Source of the DNA: an uncultured Saprospiraceae bacterium
Lineage (GTDB): Bacteria > Bacteroidota > Bacteroidia > Chitinophagales > Saprospiraceae
Assembly: GCA_938007965.1 (NCBI GenBank)
Contig: CALLMH010000052.1
Coordinates: 46,105 to 110,104, forward strand
DNA: 64,000 bases
Direction of reading: 5' to 3'
Shown here: piece by piece, positions 35,433-44,221 of the stretch
Numbering within the stretch: position 1 is the first letter of the stretch
Layout of the letters: each line of letters begins with the position of its first letter
Notes under the pieces: generated by a model
Told to the model about the DNA's origin: nothing
The model's input: the letters and a program-made list of their open reading frames with translations, nothing else
Database searches by the model: none
Translations under genes and position numbers: made by a program

Positions 35433-37484
35433 TTAGAAATTGTATCTGACTTGTGCTTTAACCTCGGACCTTACGTTGCCATCTATCAGTTGACCTGCTG
35501 AGCCTATAGTTTCCCTATTGTCATAATATGTTCTAGAGTATCTTGCTTCTAAGGTGATTTTTCTACCCAATCTTTGACGCCAATTAATATAGAATCTAGA
35601 ACCCTTATCTGTATAAAATGGTATGCTGAATTCATAGAGAATATCATTCTCAAATGTATATATTCTAGTATCGAATCCATCAGTATCAAATATCGCGTAT
35701 CTGGCTGTAAATGAGAATAATCTGCCAATTGGTTTGTAAATAATATCTTGGTATAATAGGTACCCATCAGTAGTGCTTCCATTGTTGTCAAATAGTGTAA
35801 ACTCTACTCTGTTTCTTAATTTTAATGATTTAGAAAGTGTATTGGTCATATTCAATCTTGCTCTATGTTGACCTCGCGGGGTTAGTCTGTCAATTTTGGC
35901 CTGTGACCCGCCACTTTCGTTTCGTTGTTTTTCTTCATATCTGTACTGAAAGTAGGCATTGAATCTTCTTTTCTTGTTATATTCTAACTTAAATAAATAT
36001 TCTCGACCGCTAGAAGGCGCATCAACTTGAAATCTTAACCATGGATGTGACCAAATATCAAAGTACATACTTGCTGTGAAGTGCTTACTAATTCTAGAGA
36101 GAATGCCTATGTAAGCCCCCTCCTCATTTATCGGGAATGAGACCTCAGAGAATGCATTGGCATTGAGTACTTGATAGTCTCTTGCATAATTTCTATAAGA
36201 GAGTGCTACATCGGTGTTTCTACCTATACTTATGAGTGCTCCGCTTAGTAGTGCAGTGCCACCATTGTCACTTCGTGCAGCTTCTCCGAAGAGATTGAAA
36301 TTCTTATATCTATACCCAAAATCCAAACTCATGTTGGTCAGTTGGTCGCCTTCGAATCTAAATTTCTTATAGAGCTGATCATCGACTTCGAGAGGGATAG
36401 AAAATGTTTGGTGTAGCGTATTAAATGCAATTGAAAAATTTCGGCGTTTGTATTTTAGTATGCCGCCCATTGATGTTTGGGTTGCGGCATTTTCTTTTTC
36501 TATTTCTCTTTGTGTTCTATGAAATCCATCAATAATAATGGCTGAAAATCTTTGGAATCCAGCATCGATAGTAGTGTCTAAATCAATAGATGCATCGATA
36601 TTTTTTCTCGATGCAAATGCAGTCAGCTCTACGTTTTTACTGATATTGGATGCTGCTGCAATGCCTCTAAAAAAGTTGCCCTCATTGACTGAACTATAGG
36701 GTCTTATAGCTCTTCCACCACGTTTTATATTGGTTACAAAAGATGATTTTCCACCTCCGAAACTGTTGTGTACGATTAATCCCTGCCCCATGCTCATGGT
36801 GTAGTCACCTATGTTAAAAGTATGAAATATAGGCAGTACATCTCGCAGGTGAAGAAATCCAGTATAGTAGTCAAAACCACTTCGATTACTTCCTGAAAAA
36901 AACTGTTCGCCAGGATCTTTTTCCATTGTGAACCCTGCTCTCACATTACGACCACTATTAAAATTATATCTAGCGAATAGATGATTTGGATCACCTAGAT
37001 AACTTTCGTCTCTGAAGCCTTTTCTTTCTTGCAGTACATATTTCCATTTGAGAAACATATTAGACCTAGATTCCTTCATGATGGAATTCAAGGAATAATT
37101 CTTTTTTTCGCCTCCTTCTGTTATTAACGGAATTAGGGCACTTAGTACGCCAAAATCTAGAGATGGCAAAGTTTGTAATTCATATTTACTTAAAAATGGA
37201 CCATACTGTTCTCTATAGTCTATTATGTCCGCTATTTGAATATCTGATAAGAGCTGAAGACTTTCGAGATCTTCGGTAGTTGCCTTATTGATATTGATTG
37301 GGTTTTTCAAATATGCCTGTAAGTCTTCATATAGAGAGAAGAAATCATAAGTAACGTCATCATCATCATTCTCCAATAGATCTTCAAGCAAGTTTGCTGA
37401 AAGCACAGCTATAGAATCTTGACCTGTTAGGCGAAAATTAACCAATAGAAGTAAAATAATGACTGTAAGGTATCTTATGTTCAT
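35433..37484 (-). CDS. Helix-hairpin-helix domain protein with predicted beta-barrel C-terminus
   Basis: 683 aa from the ATG at 37484, which opens a signal peptide (MNIRYLTVIILLLLVNFRLTGQ); the track start at 37517 lies 11 codons earlier and is less likely. After the signal, a ComEA-like helix-hairpin-helix region is seen: NPININKATTEDLESLQLLSDIQIADIIDYREQYGPFLSKYELQTLPSL. The remaining ~550 residues are alternating aromatic strands with many Tyr/Phe and short turns (FNLFGEAARSDNGG, ALSYRNYARDYQV, VEFTLFDNNGS, RSEVKAQVRYNF), ending in an aromatic residue as in outer-membrane barrels. Bacteroidota homologues are common but uncharacterised; DNA binding or uptake at the outer membrane is only a guess from the HhH part. 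Confidence 0.75.
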   Translation of the reverse strand: MNIRYLTVIILLLLVNFRLTGQDSIAVLSANLLEDLLENDDDDVTYDFFSLYEDLQAYLKNPININKATTEDLESLQLLSDIQIADIIDYREQYGPFLSKYELQTLPSLDFGVLSALIPLITEGGEKKNYSLNSIMKESRSNMFLKWKYVLQERKGFRDESYLGDPNHLFARYNFNSGRNVRAGFTMEKDPGEQFFSGSNRSGFDYYTGFLHLRDVLPIFHTFNIGDYTMSMGQGLIVHNSFGGGKSSFVTNIKRGGRAIRPYSSVNEGNFFRGIAAASNISKNVELTAFASRKNIDASIDLDTTIDAGFQRFSAIIIDGFHRTQREIEKENAATQTSMGGILKYKRRNFSIAFNTLHQTFSIPLEVDDQLYKKFRFEGDQLTNMSLDFGYRYKNFNLFGEAARSDNGGTALLSGALISIGRNTDVALSYRNYARDYQVLNANAFSEVSFPINEEGAYIGILSRISKHFTASMYFDIWSHPWLRFQVDAPSSGREYLFKLEYNKKRRFNAYFQYRYEEKQRNESGGSQAKIDRLTPRGQHRARLNMTNTLSKSLKLRNRVEFTLFDNNGSTTDGYLLYQDIIYKPIGRLFSFTARYAIFDTDGFDTRIYTFENDILYEFSIPFYTDKGSRFYINWRQRLGRKITLEARYSRTYYDNRETIGSAGQLIDGNVRSEVKAQVRYNF

Positions 37485-37544
37485 ATATCTGATGCAATAG
37501 ATATCGTAAATATACATAGCCTATCCAATATAATGAAGAATAAA

Positions 37545-37580
37545 CAAAAAAGGCGATCTTCCTGCTAAAGAAAGATCGCC
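37545..37580 (-). terminator. Rho-independent terminator after small secreted protein gene
   Basis: Read on the minus strand: perfect 9-bp stem ggcgatctt/aagatcgcc followed by TTTTTT, placed between the upstream 190-aa gene and the HhH gene. Confidence 0.85.
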
Positions 37581-37636
37581 GCACTACTTAACTACTAAAA
37601 TTGTTTTTTAGGCTTCGAACGTCTATAATATCCGAC

Positions 37637-38209
37637 TTATTTTGAAAATCTATGTAAAAATGTTCCTTCTTTATTAGATACGACAACACTGTAAGTTCCA
37701 GCTGGTAATTGAGAAGTGTCGAATCTTTTATTGATTGATAATGAGTCTTTTATTATCGATTGGTGAATAGTTTCTTCTCCTTTCACAATAGAAATTTCGG
37801 TATCAACTCCAGCTGCCAGATAATTTACATCGACGCTATTATCTACTATTTTGAATGTAGGTTTGAACGTAGTATTTGCATTGATATCTATGATCAGTCC
37901 CTCATTAGTTATTGTAATATTATTTTTGATGGACTTGAGATTGTTGGATACTGTTATGGTATAGTTTCCAGTTTCCAATTTCTTTAAGTTGAATGTTTTG
38001 CTTTTTTGTAGTGATTCTAGTTTATTATAAATTCTGTTTCCCTCTTCATCGTCAATGACTACTAATACAGAATTTGTTTTCCATATGGTCTTGTCAATAA
38101 TAAATGACTTAGTACCGTTTGACGTGATCGTCGGATTTGTTGTGATTGCAAAAGCTTGAACAGCAGAAAATATAACAGCTATAAATGTGCTAAATAATAA
38201 ATTTCTCAT
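37637..38209 (-). CDS. Secreted hypothetical protein with Ig-like/sorting-like C-terminus
   Basis: 190 aa. Signal peptide MRNLLFSTFIAVIFSAVQAFA. The mature part has two beta-sandwich-like stretches: residues ~25-110 (IIDKTIWKTNSVLVVIDDEEGNRIYNKL...LETGNYTITVSN) and ~112-190 (PTFKIVDNSVDVNYLAAGVDTEISIVKGEETIHQSIIKDSLSINKRFDTSQLPAGTYSVVVSNKEGTFLHRFSK). The second half has the L..G.Y.V.V.......F pattern of T9SS sorting domains but lacks the NPNP opening. Its own terminator and a CAAATATA (-7 TATATTTG on the minus strand) at 38255-38262 suggest a monocistronic gene. Function unknown. Confidence 0.65.
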   Translation of the reverse strand: MRNLLFSTFIAVIFSAVQAFAITTNPTITSNGTKSFIIDKTIWKTNSVLVVIDDEEGNRIYNKLESLQKSKTFNLKKLETGNYTITVSNNLKSIKNNITITNEGLIIDINANTTFKPTFKIVDNSVDVNYLAAGVDTEISIVKGEETIHQSIIKDSLSINKRFDTSQLPAGTYSVVVSNKEGTFLHRFSK

Positions 38210-38254
38210 TTTTGTAAATTTTTGTTTTTGTAATTATTTTAATCTTTTCTACTA

Positions 38255-38262
38255 CAAATATA
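38255..38262 (-). promoter_or_regulatory. Candidate -7 element (TATATTTG, minus strand)
   Basis: Exact TAnnTTTG on the minus strand, about 45 bp upstream of the 190-aa gene. No TTG at 19-20 bp spacing. Confidence 0.35.
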
Positions 38263-38437
38263 TACTCGATACTCACGATATAATATGTCAAAATTGTTAA
38301 TTATTGATACTATATTACCTTAATATCTATTTTTGATGTTGCTTTATGTTAAATTGGAGGTTAAAATATATAGTGTGCAAAATATAGTATGGATCAATCG
38401 AAATTTAAGTTGTTCGATTTAGTATAAATAGAAACTT

Positions 38438-39328
38438 ATGAGTCAGCAAAAAACATCTTCTCCTTTACTAGAAAGAGTAGTCCCATCGTTTGGTCAATCA
38501 TTTACACTATTGAAGTTTGACGAGTCCAACGACAATACTGAGAGGTTCTGGCATTTTCATCCTGAATTAGAATTAGTCTATGTGGCAGATGGTAGTGGTA
38601 AGCGTCATATTGGTAATCATATTTCTTATTTCAACAAGGGAGATTTGGTTTTCATTGGTCCTAATTTGCCCCATTTTGGGTTTACAGATAGATTCAGTGT
38701 TAATAGTTCTGAAATAGTCTTGCAGTGGAAGGAGGACTTTCTAGGGACAAAGATATTAGACTTGCCTGAGACTGAACACATCAAGAGTTTGTTCAGCAGA
38801 TCAAAGCAAGGAATAGTATTCTATGGGAATATAAAACAGGAAGTTGGGGCCCGATTGGAGGATCTGATACATATGGGACCGTTTGAGAGATTGATAGGTT
38901 TTATAAAAATACTTCATAAACTTTCTCTCTCTAATGAATATAAACTGCTCAATGCATCTTCTGTCGGATTAGTTGTAAATCTACAGGATAGCAAAAGAAT
39001 AGATACGATATACAAGTATGTAAGAAAGCATTTTATGGATGAGGAACTCCCATTGAAGACTATATCGGCACTGGTAAATATGACTGTACCTTCGTTCTGT
39101 CGATATTTTAAGAAACATACAAATAAGACTTTTACACAATTCGTAAATGAATTTAGAATTGTGCACGCAACAAAGTTATTATCAGAATCCGATGCCCCAA
39201 TTTCTGAGGTATGTTTTGATAGCGGATTTAATAATTTTTCTCATTTCAATAGAAATTTTAAGAAGATCACAGGTAAGAGCCCTAGAGAATATAGGGTTGA
39301 ATTAGGTGGAGTAAGTTTGGGTGATTGA
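38438..39328 (+). CDS. AraC family transcriptional regulator
   Basis: 296 aa. The N-terminal cupin-type sensor domain shows FWHFHPELELVYVADGSGKRHIGNHISYFNKGDLVFIGPNLPHFGF, as in AraC-type carbohydrate or aromatic sensors. The C-terminal ~100 residues hold two helix-turn-helix units: LPLKTISALVNMTVPSFCRYFKKHTNKTFTQFVNEFRIVHATKLL and ISEVCFDSGFNNFSHFNRNFKKITGKSPREYR, the AraC signature. It is the only dedicated transcription regulator in the window. It lies divergent from the small secreted protein gene and convergent with the phospholipase-like gene, so its targets are not obvious; the adjacent 37.6-kb gene is one candidate. Confidence 0.92.
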   Translation: MSQQKTSSPLLERVVPSFGQSFTLLKFDESNDNTERFWHFHPELELVYVADGSGKRHIGNHISYFNKGDLVFIGPNLPHFGFTDRFSVNSSEIVLQWKEDFLGTKILDLPETEHIKSLFSRSKQGIVFYGNIKQEVGARLEDLIHMGPFERLIGFIKILHKLSLSNEYKLLNASSVGLVVNLQDSKRIDTIYKYVRKHFMDEELPLKTISALVNMTVPSFCRYFKKHTNKTFTQFVNEFRIVHATKLLSESDAPISEVCFDSGFNNFSHFNRNFKKITGKSPREYRVELGGVSLGD

Positions 39329-39356
39329 TTGAAGATATATTGAAAAAACCAAATAA

Positions 39357-40571
39357 CTAATTAGAGTGATCCCTAGTATTAATTGATGCATCAATTTTTA
39401 TAACCTCTTTTTTAATGTCGAGTTTTTCTACCAAGTTAAGATCAGGCTGTCCGGCATCCAACCATGCGGAGAACCATACACTACCTATAGAAAGCACAGC
39501 ATCTTGCATTCTTCTCTCGACCATACCGTCCATTCTATCATGATATGCTCTTGAGAATTCTGGACATTGTGTTTTGATTGTGCGATCTAGTCGTTCGTCG
39601 TAGCACATTTGCTGATCTTCTGGAAATGTTTGGGTCAGTTCTTTTTCTGTATCTAGTACATCTGGAAGTAGACTGTGACTCTCCTCTACAATACCCCAGA
39701 AATATTTTAGTGGCTTCTTGATGTATAATGCTTTTCCTACCAAAAAACTATATTCAGAATCTGCGTAGAGCTCCGGTAGTCTTGATTCCCAGAATGCATG
39801 GATACCTACTTGGTCGGTTAACTGGCCGTTATAATTTTTTGTAGTGTGCAGTGGTACATGTGCATCTCCTATATAGTGACCATATTCTGCAGATAGTCTG
39901 AGTATTTTTTCATAATCACCATCTTGGAATGCCTTTACGAGCCAATAGTACATTGTATTCAAATGATATGGGAGTATTCCTTCTTGTGAAAATTCGTCTT
40001 TGATATGAAGATCACCATCTATATCATAATCTTCAAGTATATCTCTCACGGCTAGATTACTCACTGTCCAGTCATCTTCGTAGTACTGAGGCATGACCTC
40101 ATTCCTAAAAAACTGTCGAAACGTATCGGTAGAGATAGCATATGATTTATGATCAAGATAGATATTTACAGTGTCACGAGAGTATTGTAACTGGAGACCA
40201 AGGGTATCTAGTCGATTGATTAGTTTATAGTCAGCATATTTCATCAATGCATCATCGAATATCCACGGTACATCTTTCAGTGCATTTTCTCCCCAAGAAT
40301 CTATATCTATATAATGTCTTACTGCCTCGTGTTTTGTGGCGTATCTTCTTTTATCAGGATCTACAGCATGCTCGGTAATGTATTCTATATTCTTCTTATA
40401 GAAACCGATCATTTCTGGCGGTAGGGTAAAAACAGCCATTCTATTTATCTTTCGATGTCCATAGAAACCCCACTCTGGAGAAGAAATGAATGCTGTCGAT
40501 GATAAATAAATCACAAAAACAATGCAAATAGATGATATTGCGCCAAGTGTTTTTTTTGCATTTGAATTCAT
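39357..40571 (-). CDS. Zinc-dependent phospholipase C/S1-P1 nuclease-like protein
   Basis: 404 aa. Signal peptide or N-terminal anchor TLGAISSICIVFVIYLSSTAF, then WGFYGHRKINRMAVFTLPPE with the N-terminal Trp and His of the zinc cluster, HYIDIDSW, and LSAEYGHYIGDAHVPLHTTKNYNGQLTDQVGIHAFWESRLPEL, which supplies the remaining His/Asp/Glu ligands of the trinuclear zinc site. This arrangement is shared by bacterial phospholipases C and S1/P1 nucleases; Bacteroidota members are usually annotated as phospholipase C family. Substrate cannot be told. The protein is exported, probably periplasmic. It sits 39 bp from pfkA in the same direction, so co-transcription is possible, though a functional link is not evident. 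Confidence 0.75.
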   Translation of the reverse strand: MNSNAKKTLGAISSICIVFVIYLSSTAFISSPEWGFYGHRKINRMAVFTLPPEMIGFYKKNIEYITEHAVDPDKRRYATKHEAVRHYIDIDSWGENALKDVPWIFDDALMKYADYKLINRLDTLGLQLQYSRDTVNIYLDHKSYAISTDTFRQFFRNEVMPQYYEDDWTVSNLAVRDILEDYDIDGDLHIKDEFSQEGILPYHLNTMYYWLVKAFQDGDYEKILRLSAEYGHYIGDAHVPLHTTKNYNGQLTDQVGIHAFWESRLPELYADSEYSFLVGKALYIKKPLKYFWGIVEESHSLLPDVLDTEKELTQTFPEDQQMCYDERLDRTIKTQCPEFSRAYHDRMDGMVERRMQDAVLSIGSVWFSAWLDAGQPDLNLVEKLDIKKEVIKIDASINTRDHSN

Positions 40572-40610
40572 GATATTTTGCTATTTATTTGTGAAACGTT
40601 CAGCTTATGT

Positions 40611-41594
40611 CTAAAGTGCCAAAATTTCAGCCATTTCTACCAAATCCTTATTCAATTCCTTAGTCTTGGTAATCGCGTCATCAAATGAGGTATAAGAAAT
40701 TTGATCGTTGATAACACCGAGGGCTACACTAGACTTTCCTTCGAGGAGTGCATTCACAGCCGCGAAACCCAATCGAGCGGATAATACTCTGTCCTGACAA
40801 GAGGGAGATCCACCTCTTTGTAAATGCCCAATGATGGTCACTTTCGTGTCAAATTGGGGATTCATAACCTTGATTTTATCCGCAATCTCCATGGCATTGC
40901 CATTTTTATTACCTTCTGCCACGATCACTAAGTTGAATAGTTTTTTGCGTTGCGCAGATTTATTGAGCATATCAGATAAGTCTTCTAGCGAATCATCAGT
41001 CTCAGGAAGAAATATAGAACTAGCTCCACTTCCGATCCCAGTATGCAATGCTATATAACCAGAATGACGGCCCATTACTTCAATGAAAAATAATCGATTG
41101 TGACTGTCTGCTGTGTCTCTGATTCTATCTACTGCTTCTATCGCGGTATTGATCGCGGTATCGAATCCAATAGTATAGTCCGTACCGAATATATCGTTGT
41201 CGATTGTACCAGGAAGACCTACAAAAGGAATGTCATATTCTTCCATAAAGATCTTGGCTCCTGTGAATGTACCATTACCTCCGATAGCTACACAAGCGTC
41301 AATATCGTGCGCTTTCAATGAGTCGTAAGCTTTTTTTCTTCCTTCTGGTGTTCGGAATTCCTCACTTCTTGCGGTCTTGAGCATCGTACCTCCTCTATGC
41401 ATTATATTTCCTACATCTCTTCGTTCTAGACGCTTGATGTTCCCGTTGATCATGCCATCATACCCTCTATATATGCCGTATACATGAAGGTCATTGTATT
41501 CTGCTGTTCTTACTACAGATCTTACAGCGGCGTTCATTCCTGGTGCATCGCCTCCTGAAGTAAAGACCGCGATTCTCTTGATATTTCCTGACAT
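40611..41594 (-). CDS. pfkA: 6-phosphofructokinase
   Basis: 327 aa, the usual size of bacterial ATP-PFK. It phosphorylates fructose 6-phosphate to fructose 1,6-bisphosphate in glycolysis. Motifs: TSGGDAPGMNAAVRSVVR (ATP loop), GIYRGYDGMINGNI, LPGTIDNDIFGTDYTIGFDTA with the catalytic Asp, VEVMGRHSGYIALHTGI (F6P binding), and LQRGGSPSCQDRVLSARLG. One departure: the nucleotide-site segment is IGGNGTFTGA, where well-studied ATP-PFKs have GGDGS; the Asp that helps hold Mg-ATP is Asn. It is not the GGDDT form of pyrophosphate-dependent enzymes. The gene lies upstream of the phospholipase-like gene and about 95 bp downstream of the BadF-type kinase. Confidence 0.95.
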   Translation of the reverse strand: MSGNIKRIAVFTSGGDAPGMNAAVRSVVRTAEYNDLHVYGIYRGYDGMINGNIKRLERRDVGNIMHRGGTMLKTARSEEFRTPEGRKKAYDSLKAHDIDACVAIGGNGTFTGAKIFMEEYDIPFVGLPGTIDNDIFGTDYTIGFDTAINTAIEAVDRIRDTADSHNRLFFIEVMGRHSGYIALHTGIGSGASSIFLPETDDSLEDLSDMLNKSAQRKKLFNLVIVAEGNKNGNAMEIADKIKVMNPQFDTKVTIIGHLQRGGSPSCQDRVLSARLGFAAVNALLEGKSSVALGVINDQISYTSFDDAITKTKELNKDLVEMAEILAL

Positions 41595-41689
41595 CTGTTT
41601 TTGTTTTTTGATAATCTTAGATTTCGATTTGACTTTTGCATCTTTCTCCTAGCTTTATATTCAGCTACGTCAATGTGGTGGTCATATCT

Positions 41690-42532
41690 CTATGTTCGAT
41701 TATTTGTATGATATTTGATCAACCCTTGAATAGGTTTTTGTAAGATCAAAGTCATGTGTAAATTGTTATTTTCTAAAACCTCTTTTAATATATCCTCACA
41801 AAAATAAGCTATCGAACCTACAAAGTATAATTCATATGACAAATAATCAAAATATGACTTAATTCTTATGTCTATGAAGGACTGAAAAAGCGGAGAGAGT
41901 AGGGCTCTTCGCCACTCCAAATTATTTGTTTCATTGATAAAATGTGCAAATTTTGCTAAGTAAGCAGTAGGACCCGATTCTTGATATAGAGATCTAATCA
42001 CACTGCTTTTATCGAGATCGTATTTTGATTCAAAATCGACTTTAACATCAAGAGGCATTTGACGATAAAAATACGCTTTGAGAATCGTCCTCCCGATATC
42101 GGTACCCGCTCCTTCATTACTGATCTTATAGCCCAAGCTTGGGATGTTATCAGTTATTTCTGATCCATTATATGTGCACGAGTTACATCCTGTTCCGAGT
42201 ATTGATATGATACCTTTTTTGTCACCAGCAAGTGCTTTGCAAGCTCCTAGTAAATCACTTTGGATATTTATCTTGATAGTATTTGGAAAGGAATTTAATA
42301 GCCATGTCTCTATCCTTGATTTACTTGTATAGTCGATTACACCAGCTCCATAATAATGGATTTTTTCTATTTTAGATGCAAGGTTGGCTAATTCTGCATT
42401 GTGCTCGGAAAGTGATATAAATGCAGTATCAGAAGAAGGGTTTATGCCTATACTTGGATAGATAGTATGATCTAAGCCATTAATTACTGCCCAATCTGTT
42501 TTAGTAGATCCACTGTCTACTACGAGGATCAT
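41690..42532 (-). CDS. BadF/BadG-type kinase, probable N-acetylglucosamine/MurNAc kinase
   Basis: 280 aa. ASKHA-fold kinase signature: MILVVDSGSTKTDWAV (phosphate-1 loop), ISILGTGCNSCTYNG (phosphate-2), and SLGYKISNEGAGTDIGRTILKAYF (conserved GG/EGSG-like adenosine and sugar region). The size and motifs match the BadF/BcrA ATPase group that in Bacteroidota includes N-acetylglucosamine and N-acetylmuramic acid kinases. A role in phosphorylating amino sugars recovered from peptidoglycan is therefore likely, which would pair with the NamZ-like muramidase at 1.4 kb. It is followed by pfkA in the same direction; together they would feed sugar phosphates into glycolysis. Substrate is inferred, not shown. 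Confidence 0.8.
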   Translation of the reverse strand: MILVVDSGSTKTDWAVINGLDHTIYPSIGINPSSDTAFISLSEHNAELANLASKIEKIHYYGAGVIDYTSKSRIETWLLNSFPNTIKINIQSDLLGACKALAGDKKGIISILGTGCNSCTYNGSEITDNIPSLGYKISNEGAGTDIGRTILKAYFYRQMPLDVKVDFESKYDLDKSSVIRSLYQESGPTAYLAKFAHFINETNNLEWRRALLSPLFQSFIDIRIKSYFDYLSYELYFVGSIAYFCEDILKEVLENNNLHMTLILQKPIQGLIKYHTNNRT

Positions 42533-42667
42533 GTTATCATTGATTTTCGGTTGAATGTTAAGCTAAGGATAGGACTTAGACTGCAAGCTACTTTATAATT
42601 AAATACTAGAAACGAACGAATATCACGTGCTTAAGTAAAATTACGACCCTATGATGTTAATCTCTCC

Positions 42668-42796
42668 CTAAGAAGATGCCATATATAAGAGCGCTATCAA
42701 TAGTAAAGTAACGATAAGAGTAATAGTGAAAAATTTCTTTTGAGCCGCTTTATCTTCTTTTGCTATTTCTGATTTTTTCTTTTTTCTTTTTGCCAT
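42668..42796 (-). CDS. Small Lys-rich single-pass membrane protein (42 aa)
   Basis: Below the ORF-track cutoff. Start ATG at 42796, stop TAG at 42668, no internal stop. The product begins MAKRKKKKSEIAKEDKAAQKK (strongly basic), followed by one hydrophobic helix FFTITLIVTLLLIALLYM and a two-Ser tail. The charge distribution predicts the Lys-rich N-terminus in the cytoplasm and the helix in the inner membrane. It lies alone between the BadF-type kinase and the S28-like peptidase, with a plausible promoter 27 bp upstream. Not recognised; could be a membrane-anchored nucleic-acid- or ribosome-binding peptide, but nothing beyond the topology is supported. Confidence 0.6.
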   Translation of the reverse strand: MAKRKKKKSEIAKEDKAAQKKFFTITLIVTLLLIALLYMASS

Positions 42797-42822
42797 GATT
42801 TTGTGCTTTTTTATTCTATGGA

Positions 42823-42853
42823 CTAATATAGCACACTATCCCAATTCAAACAA
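42823..42853 (-). promoter_or_regulatory. Promoter of the 42-aa membrane protein gene
   Basis: Minus strand: TTG at 42853-42851, 20 bp, then TATATTAG at 42830-42823 (one mismatch to TAnnTTTG). Confidence 0.5.
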
Positions 42854-42898
42854 ATAATAGTTTGCTAATATCTTCAAATGTTTACTTCTGTTCAATAA

Positions 42899-44185
42899 TT
42901 ATCTATCGATTTGTATGTTTATATCTAGCCATTCTTCTAGGGTATTTATGAATAGCGATTTCTCATTGGCCGTCATATTGCTTATTCTAGCATTACCATG
43001 ATGCTTATCTTTCATGAAAAACCACTTAGAGTTTACCTTGTCGGAAGGCGGCACTGCTGTTGCGGACCATGTGTCTAGGGCTCCATTTATATAGAGCATA
43101 TTATTGCCTTTTTCTTCTATCCACTTAGCGGCTTTATTGGTGATAGTGCCGTCCCACTTTACTTCCATTTTATTAGGTACAAACGCAGCATGCGGATGAG
43201 GTTTGTAATCCAGGTGATTCAGTAATCCTTCGAAGTCTTCTGTTTCAAAACCATAATATCCCATTTGATTCGCAGATTGATAATAATGAGAAGAGAATTT
43301 TTGCATTTCTATATCAGAGTAGAAGTCGAGGCCGACTATATTTAGTAGGTAATCGACCTGTGTGGTTAAGTTTGCATCCTCAGGAATCTTAGAACAGTCG
43401 TTCCCATATTGCCAAAATGAAAAGGGAAGTTCAAGCACCGAATACTCATACGCTTCTCCTAATGTAAAGTAGTTAAATTTTAGATTGCGACCTTTTACGT
43501 ACCATTCTAGCATTGATAGTACTTGATCACTATTTTTTAATAGATCTTTTTGGAGGTCAAGTAAGTCATTCCTGCATTCTTCCGAGCCTATATTATCTAA
43601 GAAGTCATAGATTCTCTGCTCTTCATATTCGTAGTTTAATGGTGCTACATAAGGTATCGATACATCTACATCATCCGGATAGAAGTATTTGTATAGTATC
43701 GTAGTGGTGCCTCCTTTACTGATCCCAGTAGAGATCCATTTGCCAGTATTGATTTCGTCGAATAGTGTTCTTATCCTGTGTAAATCTGCTGTAACTTGTT
43801 CAAAGTTGAGGTATTGATAGTCGACCGAGTCAGGCATACTTTCTCCGAAATATCTGTGCTCCACATTGAGCTGATTTGCTTCTGTAAGTGTTGCGACTTC
43901 CGTGATGTTATTTCTACCTTTTTCGTACCCATTTGTTATGATAGCTGTAGGTTTATCATATTGGATATGACTGTAATAGACTTTCTGATAAAAATAACCA
44001 GCATCTTGATTTTGATGGTCTAAGGGTTGTTTGATCATTAGTTTGTAAGCGGATTCATAGCCTTCGGGTGTTTCTATTTTTGTGAAAATCACATCAGGTA
44101 ACTCAAATAGCTTTTTCTCCAGTTCAGATTGGGAGAAGAGCGTAGTCAATAGACAACAAAGAATCAAGGTGTAATTGTATTTCAT
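42899..44185 (-). CDS. S28-like serine aminopeptidase (PS-10 type)
   Basis: 428 aa. Signal peptide MKYNYTLILCCLLTTLFSQ. The alpha/beta-hydrolase peptidase core carries IKQPLDHQN, LNVEHRYFGESMPDS (oxyanion region), the nucleophile elbow STGISKGGTTT (Ser in GISKGG), the acid in NGALDTWSATAVPP, and the catalytic His region DKHHGNARI. These are the features of the S28/PS-10 group, which includes Streptomyces tripeptidyl aminopeptidase and prolyl peptidases, so it should trim peptides outside the cytoplasm. It lies 36 bp downstream of the DMT transporter gene on the same strand, suggesting one transcript; peptide breakdown outside and uptake or export across the inner membrane would fit but is not proved. 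Confidence 0.82.
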   Translation of the reverse strand: MKYNYTLILCCLLTTLFSQSELEKKLFELPDVIFTKIETPEGYESAYKLMIKQPLDHQNQDAGYFYQKVYYSHIQYDKPTAIITNGYEKGRNNITEVATLTEANQLNVEHRYFGESMPDSVDYQYLNFEQVTADLHRIRTLFDEINTGKWISTGISKGGTTTILYKYFYPDDVDVSIPYVAPLNYEYEEQRIYDFLDNIGSEECRNDLLDLQKDLLKNSDQVLSMLEWYVKGRNLKFNYFTLGEAYEYSVLELPFSFWQYGNDCSKIPEDANLTTQVDYLLNIVGLDFYSDIEMQKFSSHYYQSANQMGYYGFETEDFEGLLNHLDYKPHPHAAFVPNKMEVKWDGTITNKAAKWIEEKGNNMLYINGALDTWSATAVPPSDKVNSKWFFMKDKHHGNARISNMTANEKSLFINTLEEWLDINIQIDR

Positions 44186-44221
44186 TTTTTATATTTTTTA
44201 TAAATTTAGTTGGTCCTCATC

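Noticed and set aside
41690-42532. Glucokinase/ROK assignment for the BadF-type gene
   Set aside because: The phosphate loops and EGAGTD region match the BadF/NAGK group, not ROK; no ROK zinc motif is present.
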